From an uncultured Lachnospiraceae bacterium (GTDB taxonomy: Bacteria > Bacillota > Clostridia > Lachnospirales > Lachnospiraceae): a stretch of DNA of 64,000 nt. The stretch spans positions 1 to 64,000 of the forward strand of contig CAKREB010000016.1 of the NCBI GenBank assembly GCA_934317005.1. Reading direction: 5' to 3'. The number at the start of each line of letters is the position of its first letter. Within the stretch, counting starts at the first letter, position 1. The notes beneath the pieces are model-generated. The model was not told the origin of the DNA, did not search any database, and saw nothing but the letters and a program-made list of their open reading frames with translations. Below are positions 58,521-64,000 of this stretch, piece by piece. Position numbers and translations under genes: made by a program.

Positions 58521-59204
58521 TTACATTTTTTTCAACGCCTCAATCACACTGGCAGAATCAGAAACTGCTCCGAACACACCACCCTGCATCGTTACCATTT
58601 TAATCGCAGCCTGATGGTTTCCAAAATCAGTTGCACCTGTGCAATCCTCAAGAATTACGCACTCAAAGCCACGGTCATTGGCTTCACGCATCGTTGTATG
58701 TACACAGACATCTGTCGTAATTCCGGTCAAAATAATATTCTGAATCCCTTTCTGGCGTAAAATCAGCTCTAAATCCGTTGCGCAAAAGCTTCCTTTTCCC
58801 GGCTTATCAATGATAATTTCTCCCGGCTTTGGATATAACTCCGGAATAATATCCCAGCCTTCCTCACCTCGCACTAATATTCTTCCTTTTGGTCCCTTTG
58901 CACCAATCTCGGCACCAATCTGCGCACTTCTCCATCTCTTATTTTCCGGCAAATCTGACAGATCCGGACGGTGTCCCTCTCTGGTATGAATAATGGTAAG
59001 TCCTTCTACCTGTCTGGCAGCTTCCAGCAGCTTTTTGATTGGTTCAATCGCACGCTGTGTCAGCGAAATGTCATATCCCATTGCATCAACGTAGCCACCT
59101 TTTCCACAAAAGTCCGTCTGCATATCAATAATCATCAATGCTGTATTGTCTGCACGCAATTCTCCATTATATGGCCACTTATATGGCGTTGATTCTATAT
59201 ACAT
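58521..59204 (-). CDS. Isochorismatase-fold cysteine hydrolase (biuret hydrolase-like), copy 1
   Basis: The 227-residue enzyme carries the same triad: Asp27 in MIIDMQTDFC, Lys in DKPGKGSF and Cys in TGITTDVCVHTT. HTREGHRPDLSDLPENKR is very close to the biuret amidohydrolase signature, so biuret to allophanate plus ammonia is a reasonable reaction. The upstream position to the split allophanate hydrolase supports that. The second copy may act on a related substrate such as a ureido acid or oxamate. ATG 59204 follows AGAGG; an upstream in-frame start at 59264 is less likely. Confidence 0.87.
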   Translation of the reverse strand: MYIESTPYKWPYNGELRADNTALMIIDMQTDFCGKGGYVDAMGYDISLTQRAIEPIKKLLEAARQVEGLTIIHTREGHRPDLSDLPENKRWRSAQIGAEIGAKGPKGRILVRGEEGWDIIPELYPKPGEIIIDKPGKGSFCATDLELILRQKGIQNIILTGITTDVCVHTTMREANDRGFECVILEDCTGATDFGNHQAAIKMVTMQGGVFGAVSDSASVIEALKKM

Positions 59205-59341
59205 AGCAATAACCTCTTTTCTTTTTATTCTTTGCCTGCCTATATCCTTTCCGGTACATGGCATGCTTCTTTTACTTTATAAATGTTTAAAAACTGCTTT
59301 CCCCTCCATCGGAAGAGAAAGCAGCACTGGCGTTCTTTTTT

Positions 59342-60478
59342 CTATTTTGTACTACCAATCACACCATCTACAAGATAATCCATAGATTCAATCTCATCGA
59401 TTGTCAATGTCTGACCTTTCTTACATACTACTTTGCCATCCTGATCTTTAATTTCATCACTAAATGGATTGTAATCCTCATTGATCATCTTATCCTTTGT
59501 ATCATTGATCAGTTTCTGTGTTTCCTCTGATACACTCTTACCAAATGGAGCGATATCAACAACACCCTCTTTTAAGCCACCACGATATTTTCCATCATAT
59601 TTACTTCCTTTAAACTTACCATCAATCGCAGTCTGAACCATATCAATGAACAGATCATCCCAGTGCCATACCGCACCTGTCAGCCATGTGTTTGGTGCAA
59701 GCTCAGAAGCATCTGCATGATCACCGACACAATATACACCCTTCTGTTCACAAAGCTCTACGATTGTCTTTGTACTGTCCTGATGCTGTGCAATTACATC
59801 AATTCCCTTATCAATCAAAGTATTGGCTGAGCTTGTCTGCAATGCCGGATCACTCCAGCTTCCTGTGAAGATAACGGAAGTAGTTGCCTTTGGATTGACT
59901 GCTTTTGCACCAAGTTCAAATGCATTGATATTTGCAAGAACCTGTGGAATCGGGAAGGAAGCTACAAATCCAAGCTTATTTGACTTTGTATTGGCACCTG
60001 CTGCCATACCGGACAGATAGAAACTCTGCCAGATAGTTCCAAAATAAGTTCCCAGATTGTCCATTGTCTTTAAGCCACCCTGATGGAAAAAGATGTCGTC
60101 TTTATACTTCTTAGCGACATCCATAGCCGGTTCCAAATGACCATATGATGTAGGGAATAACACTGTTGCACCCTGCTGGATCATCTGCTCTAAGGCACGG
60201 GAAGCCTCTTCTGTTTCCGGTACATTTTCCTGACGAAGCACTTTAACCTTATCTCCAAAATGCTTCTCTACGGCAACACTTGCATTATATGCTGCCTGAT
60301 TGTATCCATAATCATCTTTTGCTCCAACGAAAATGAATCCTACTGTCGTTGTTTTTCCACTGCCTGTTTTTGTGCTTGAACTGCTCTTTTCACCAGAACT
60401 TCCACAGGCAGAAAGCGAAAAGACCATTGCGCCACAAAGTGCTACTGATAATAATTTCTTCCAAATGTTTTTCTTCAT
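59342..60478 (-). CDS. BMP-family substrate-binding lipoprotein of the ABC importer
   Basis: The signal peptide ends in the lipobox LSAC, then a Ser/Lys-rich linker and a BMP (basic membrane protein, nucleoside-binding type) domain: VGFIFVGAKDDYGYNQAAY, HFGDKVKVLRQENVPE, FPTSYGHLEPAMD, KLGFVASFPIPQVLANINAFELGAK, HQDSTKTIVEL. It captures the substrate outside the membrane for the permeases at 60663 and 61568. Relatives bind purine nucleosides or other small molecules. Here the operon content suggests a ureide or allantoin-like ligand. A leader with pseudoknot copy D precedes it. Confidence 0.9.
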   Translation of the reverse strand: MKKNIWKKLLSVALCGAMVFSLSACGSSGEKSSSSTKTGSGKTTTVGFIFVGAKDDYGYNQAAYNASVAVEKHFGDKVKVLRQENVPETEEASRALEQMIQQGATVLFPTSYGHLEPAMDVAKKYKDDIFFHQGGLKTMDNLGTYFGTIWQSFYLSGMAAGANTKSNKLGFVASFPIPQVLANINAFELGAKAVNPKATTSVIFTGSWSDPALQTSSANTLIDKGIDVIAQHQDSTKTIVELCEQKGVYCVGDHADASELAPNTWLTGAVWHWDDLFIDMVQTAIDGKFKGSKYDGKYRGGLKEGVVDIAPFGKSVSEETQKLINDTKDKMINEDYNPFSDEIKDQDGKVVCKKGQTLTIDEIESMDYLVDGVIGSTK

Positions 60479-60481
60479 AAT

Positions 60482-60605
60482 TTATCCTCTTTTCTGCACA
60501 CCTTATATTTTTAGAAACTTTCATTTCATATTTGCCTAATCTGCATCTGGTGTGCCTGACGCAGACTCTAAGCATAAAACATGATATTCTGCTGAAAAAT
60601 ATCAT
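60482..60605 (-). promoter_or_regulatory. Pseudoknotted leader element, copy D
   Basis: On the minus strand hairpin 1 is an 8-bp stem (60581-60588/60598-60605). Hairpin 2 pairs 60538-60547 with 60558-60567 (10 bp, two G.U). Its loop contains GCACACC (60549-60555), complementary to GGTGTGC (60496-60502), which is next to the ribosome binding site AGAAAAGAGGA. The plan equals copies A-C, while the pseudoknot bases are wholly different, which argues for preserved pairing. Confidence 0.6.
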
Positions 60606-60662
60606 TTTCTTATATTTATAATGCCTGCAAAGGGTACTTTCCCCCTTTGAAAACACTATTTT

Positions 60663-61577
60663 CTATGAATTGGCTGAACTTTCGATAATTTTTTTCAGCT
60701 CTGCCGGCATTGCCTGCACTTTCTTTCGTGAAGCAAAGAAGAGTGCACAAATGGTAAATAAATATGGGAACATCTGCAAAATAAATGTAGAAATGTTTAC
60801 ACCCTGCGCCTGCAGCAAAAGCTGTAATGCCTGTGCCCCGCCAAAAATGTATGCTCCGATCATCGCTTTCTTTGGATTGTATCCGGCTAATACCACCAGT
60901 GCTACTGCAATGATTCCCCTGCCATTTGTCATGTTTTCAATCCATGTATGTGTATAAGCAATCGCAAGCTGTGCTCCACCAATCCCGGATATCATACCGC
61001 CAAGTACAACACCAATATAGCGGAGAACCTTTGGATTGGCACCATAAGCAAATACAACCTCCTCATCTTCTCCTGTTGCACGAAGCAGCAAACCAAACCT
61101 CGTTTTAAAGAGCATAAGATATAAAAGCGGACAAAGAATATACGATAAATATACTAAAATATCCTGTTTAAAAAGTGCTGTTCCGATAATCGGAATATCC
61201 GACAAAAATGGAATCGCAATCACCTTCAAACCGGTGATGGATACACTAACATATTTCTGCCCTAAAAATGAGGTCAGTCCCAAACCTAAAAACATAATAG
61301 TAAGTCCGGTCGCCAACTGATTCGCCTTACGAAAGATAACAAGTATCGCGTGGAGAAAAGCAATCAATCCACCACATACAGCCGCCATTAAAATACCAAG
61401 AGCCGCCGATTTCGTGTGATAGGAACAGATATACGCTGCCAGAGCGCCTACCACCATACATCCTTCTGTGCCCAGATTGATTACTCCTACACGCTCTGTT
61501 ACCGTTTCACCATAAATACCATATAAAACGGAGGTTCCGGATTGAATTGCTCCTGACAATAATGATGTTACGAACAT
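60663..61577 (-). CDS. BMP-type ABC importer permease
   Basis: The 304-residue polytopic protein has about eight membrane segments and the family stretch GVINLGTEGCMVVGALAAY plus NMTNGRGIIAVALVVLAGYNP. It is the NupQ-like second permease of nucleoside-type BMP transporters. Its start overlaps the stop of the other permease by 10 bp, so translation is coupled. It delivers substrate to the downstream hydrolases in the cytoplasm. Confidence 0.9.
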   Translation of the reverse strand: MFVTSLLSGAIQSGTSVLYGIYGETVTERVGVINLGTEGCMVVGALAAYICSYHTKSAALGILMAAVCGGLIAFLHAILVIFRKANQLATGLTIMFLGLGLTSFLGQKYVSVSITGLKVIAIPFLSDIPIIGTALFKQDILVYLSYILCPLLYLMLFKTRFGLLLRATGEDEEVVFAYGANPKVLRYIGVVLGGMISGIGGAQLAIAYTHTWIENMTNGRGIIAVALVVLAGYNPKKAMIGAYIFGGAQALQLLLQAQGVNISTFILQMFPYLFTICALFFASRKKVQAMPAELKKIIESSANS

Positions 61578-62593
61578 TTCTTACACCCCTTTCCTTTCCA
61601 AAGAATCCCAAGAAGAACCAGTGCCATCAGGATTTTTGTTCCCGATGAAGGAAGTCCGCTTGAAATTTCCAAAACATTACCAGCCACACATAAAAATCCA
61701 ATTACTATTGAAGTAAGAATTGCACCCAAAGGATTATTCCATGCCATCCATGCTGCCAAGAAACCATAATAACCATAATTCACACCGGTAGTTGTTCGAA
61801 GTCTTCCCTCCACACCGGCAATTTCAAGCATTCCTGCCATACCGGCGATCGCACCGGAAATCAACATAGCTGCCATCTGAATTTTTGCTACAGAAAAGCC
61901 CGCATGTTTTGCCGCTTCCGTATTGCCTCCTATGACACGAAGACGATAACCGCATGCACTTTTCTTAAGTACAAGCCATGTAACCACTGCAAGTATAACC
62001 GCTCCAATAATCGCAATACTTACACCGGTTGCAAGCTCCGGAAGCTTAAGCTGTGGTGCGATTTCCGGTGACATCGGCCAGCTAAACGAATCCGGATCTT
62101 TCAACTTTCCATATACAAAGAAACTAACAATATCATATGCTATGTAGTTCATAATAACTGTTGTTAATGTTTCATTCATTCCCGCCTTGACTTTCATGAT
62201 GCCTGCAAGTCCGCTCCATATGGCACCTCCCAGTGCACCAACTACAAGCATCAGTAAGATTCCCACAGGTCCCGGCATGGATTTTGCTACAAAGACAGCA
62301 ACAAACGTCGATAACAGGGCGCCTATCGCAAACTGACCTTCACCACCAACATTGACCAGACCGGCCTTTGCTGATATTGCCGTTGCCACAGCAACCATAA
62401 TGAACGGTGAAGACTTAACTACAACCTGACCGATTCCATATCCATTTCCCAATGTCGAAACAATCATGTCACCATATACGGTAATCGGATTTACTCCCTG
62501 TGTAATCAGGAAAATTCCAAATATAACAATCATAACGAAGAGAGCAAGTACCGTCAGCCCAATTTGTTTGATGGATTCTGTTCTATCTTTCAT
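61568..62593 (-). CDS. BMP-type ABC importer permease
   Basis: The 341-residue polytopic protein has membrane helices from residue 12 on and the conserved KAGLVNVGGEGQFAIGALLS segment and GVNYGYYGFLAAWMAWNNPLGAI. It is the NupP-like permease. It overlaps the ATPase stop by 11 bp and the other permease start by 10 bp, showing a compact operon. Confidence 0.9.
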   Translation of the reverse strand: MKDRTESIKQIGLTVLALFVMIVIFGIFLITQGVNPITVYGDMIVSTLGNGYGIGQVVVKSSPFIMVAVATAISAKAGLVNVGGEGQFAIGALLSTFVAVFVAKSMPGPVGILLMLVVGALGGAIWSGLAGIMKVKAGMNETLTTVIMNYIAYDIVSFFVYGKLKDPDSFSWPMSPEIAPQLKLPELATGVSIAIIGAVILAVVTWLVLKKSACGYRLRVIGGNTEAAKHAGFSVAKIQMAAMLISGAIAGMAGMLEIAGVEGRLRTTTGVNYGYYGFLAAWMAWNNPLGAILTSIVIGFLCVAGNVLEISSGLPSSGTKILMALVLLGILWKGKGCKKCS

Positions 62594-64000
62594 GCCGTTT
62601 TCCTCCTATCATGCGTTCTCCGATCTCCATGCTGGAAGTTTCTTTCGGATCAATCTTTTCTGATAATGTATCTCCGGTAATAACCACAATACTGTCTGAC
62701 ACAGACATTAATTCCTCCAGATCTTCTGATACCAGAAGAATGCTACATCCCTGATTTCGTAGTTCCACTAATGTCTGATGAACCATTTCTACTGTTCCTA
62801 CATCCAAGCCTCTGCTCGGATAGCTCGCGAGCAGAATCTTTGGCTGTTTCATAACTGCTCTTGCAAGCATACAACGCTGAATATTGCCTCCCGAAAGTGT
62901 TGCCAGCTCGCGATTTTTTTCCGGAACGCCTAACTGCGTAACCGCTTTTGAATCATCCATCTGCTGCTGTAGATCCTTCCAGTCAATTCCAACTTTTTTA
63001 TATTTAATTTCCGGACCATTCAAGGCAAAATGCTCATAAATGGACATGCCTGCAACCACGTTATCTCTCTTAGGATCCTCTGAAATCAATGCCACTCCTG
63101 CGTCAATGCGTTCCTGTATGGGTGCCTGTGTCATATCCTTTTGACGGATATATAAGGTACCCTTTTTCAATGGCGTAACACCAAACAGTGTTTCCAACAG
63201 CTCTCTCTGTCCACGTCCGGAGATACCGGCAAGACCAATAATCTCTCCCGATTTCATCTGTAGATTTGCATGTTTGATCAGTTCCCGATGCTGTGCATTG
63301 TAAACACTAAAATCCTTCCCTTCCAGCAAAATGTCCTGCTGTGCTGCTGCTTTTTTCTGATCATCATAATTATTATGAATCACAACCTCGCCGCCCATCA
63401 TCTTAGAGATAAGCTGGTCTTTGTCATACCCTTTTTCTTTCTTTTCCTTTTCTACAATCTCACCATGACGTAATATCGTAATCACATCGGAACATGCCAT
63501 GACCTCATGCAGCTTATGCGTAATAAGCAAAATAGCATATCCATCATCACGCATCGACTGCAGCATTTTAATAAAAGCAACTGCTTCCTGCTGGGTTAAT
63601 ACGCTTGTCGGTTCATCAAAGATCAATACCCTCATTTTTCCCATCATCAGAACTTTGATAATTTCCACTCGCTGCCTTTGTCCCAGATCCATCTCACCAA
63701 CTAACATATCCGGTTCCACCGGTATCTGATACTTTTCCGATAAGCTTTTAATCTCTTCTCTAATCTGATCTTTTGGTTTTCTTCTCTTTTCCTTTGGCAG
63801 TGCCATCAAAATATTTTCCAATGCTGTAAATGCCGGAATAATTCGAAAATCCTGAAATACCATTCCGATTCCAAGCTTCATCGCCAAAAGCGGTGTCATC
63901 TCAACAGGCTTTCCATCAACTAAAATCTCCCCCGCGGTTGGTCGATATGTTCCGTATAACATTTTCATCAGCGTACTCTTGCCTGCACCATTTTCACCGA
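62583..64000 (-). CDS. BMP-type ABC importer ATPase, 5' end beyond the window
   Basis: The gene runs off the window at 64000. The visible 5' part already shows Walker A (GENGAGKST, 63975-63998), then a first ATPase domain with Q loop GMVFQDFR, DLGQRQRVEI signature and LIFDEPTS Walker B, followed by a second domain (ISGRGQRELLETLFG, LSGGNIQRCMLARA). This tandem-domain layout is that of sugar/nucleoside-type importers of the BMP class. The stop overlaps the permease start. Only the extreme N-terminus is missing. Confidence 0.92.
   Translation of the reverse strand, partial: GENGAGKSTLMKMLYGTYRPTAGEILVDGKPVEMTPLLAMKLGIGMVFQDFRIIPAFTALENILMALPKEKRRKPKDQIREEIKSLSEKYQIPVEPDMLVGEMDLGQRQRVEIIKVLMMGKMRVLIFDEPTSVLTQQEAVAFIKMLQSMRDDGYAILLITHKLHEVMACSDVITILRHGEIVEKEKKEKGYDKDQLISKMMGGEVVIHNNYDDQKKAAAQQDILLEGKDFSVYNAQHRELIKHANLQMKSGEIIGLAGISGRGQRELLETLFGVTPLKKGTLYIRQKDMTQAPIQERIDAGVALISEDPKRDNVVAGMSIYEHFALNGPEIKYKKVGIDWKDLQQQMDDSKAVTQLGVPEKNRELATLSGGNIQRCMLARAVMKQPKILLASYPSRGLDVGTVEMVHQTLVELRNQGCSILLVSEDLEELMSVSDSIVVITGDTLSEKIDPKETSSMEIGERMIGGKRHER

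Overview
The window looks like a chromosomal segment of a gut-type Lachnospiraceae (low-GC Clostridia). The basis is the base composition, strong AGGAGG-type ribosome binding sites, a Bacillus/Clostridium-type LexA box, and protein families typical of that group (AAA-ATPase-like/PDDEXK_9, YARHG, BMP-type ABC importer, zinc-ribbon Hanks kinases). Species was not determined.

Layout. (1) 1-1600: a tRNA-Arg(CCU) gene followed by a decayed mobile-element scar: iteron-like repeats, an attenuator-like terminator, a truncated parB, a SnoaL-like gene tail and a HigA/HigB-type toxin-antitoxin pair whose toxin has lost its 5' end. (2) 1676-9135: a D,D-carboxypeptidase with a long tandemly duplicated leader, then a plus-strand DNA-repair-like group (LexA-boxed Y-family polymerase, membrane-anchored Mrr-like nuclease, Cas4-like/XPD-like nuclease-helicase) and a small helical protein. 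(3) 9407-16126: an AgrA/AgrC-like LytTR two-component pair whose kinase is interrupted at a ten-C tract, followed on the minus strand by two secreted cell-wall hydrolases (CHAP and M23) that share the same N-terminal half and the same upstream motif, with a YARHG protein and a secreted protein between them.

(4) 16211-45920: 22 co-directional minus-strand genes with gaps of 54 bp or less. They encode six zinc-ribbon Hanks-type Ser/Thr kinases (one clearly a pseudokinase, one carrying a solute-binding-protein-like sensor), three PP2C phosphatases, nine proteins with ten FHA domains, a double-FHA ABC transporter, a vWA-FHA receptor-like protein, an orphan LytTR regulator, and secreted or membrane accessory proteins. 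This is the best candidate for a little-described system: a self-contained phospho-Thr signalling module that appears to link extracellular sensing to an ABC transporter and a transcription factor.

(5) 46376-50771: a lipoprotein, a secreted Ig-like plus duplicated NPCBM-like protein, a 0.7 kb gene-poor stretch with repeated motifs, and an AAA-ATPase-like/PDDEXK protein. (6) 50864-64000: a minus-strand catabolic operon. A BMP-type ABC importer is followed by two isochorismatase-fold hydrolases, a split allophanate hydrolase, the oxamate carbamoyltransferase set AllH-AllF-AllG and carbamate kinase. Together they could import a ureido/carbamoyl compound and recover carbamoyl phosphate as ATP.

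A second candidate novelty is an RNA-level feature. Four leaders (upstream of 5935, 8704, 53272 and 60478) share hairpin 1, hairpin 2 and a pseudoknot between the hairpin-2 loop and a segment touching the Shine-Dalgarno. The pairing is kept although the paired bases differ between copies, which points to a dispersed cis-regulatory pseudoknot. All functional statements are from reading the sequence; no searches were run.
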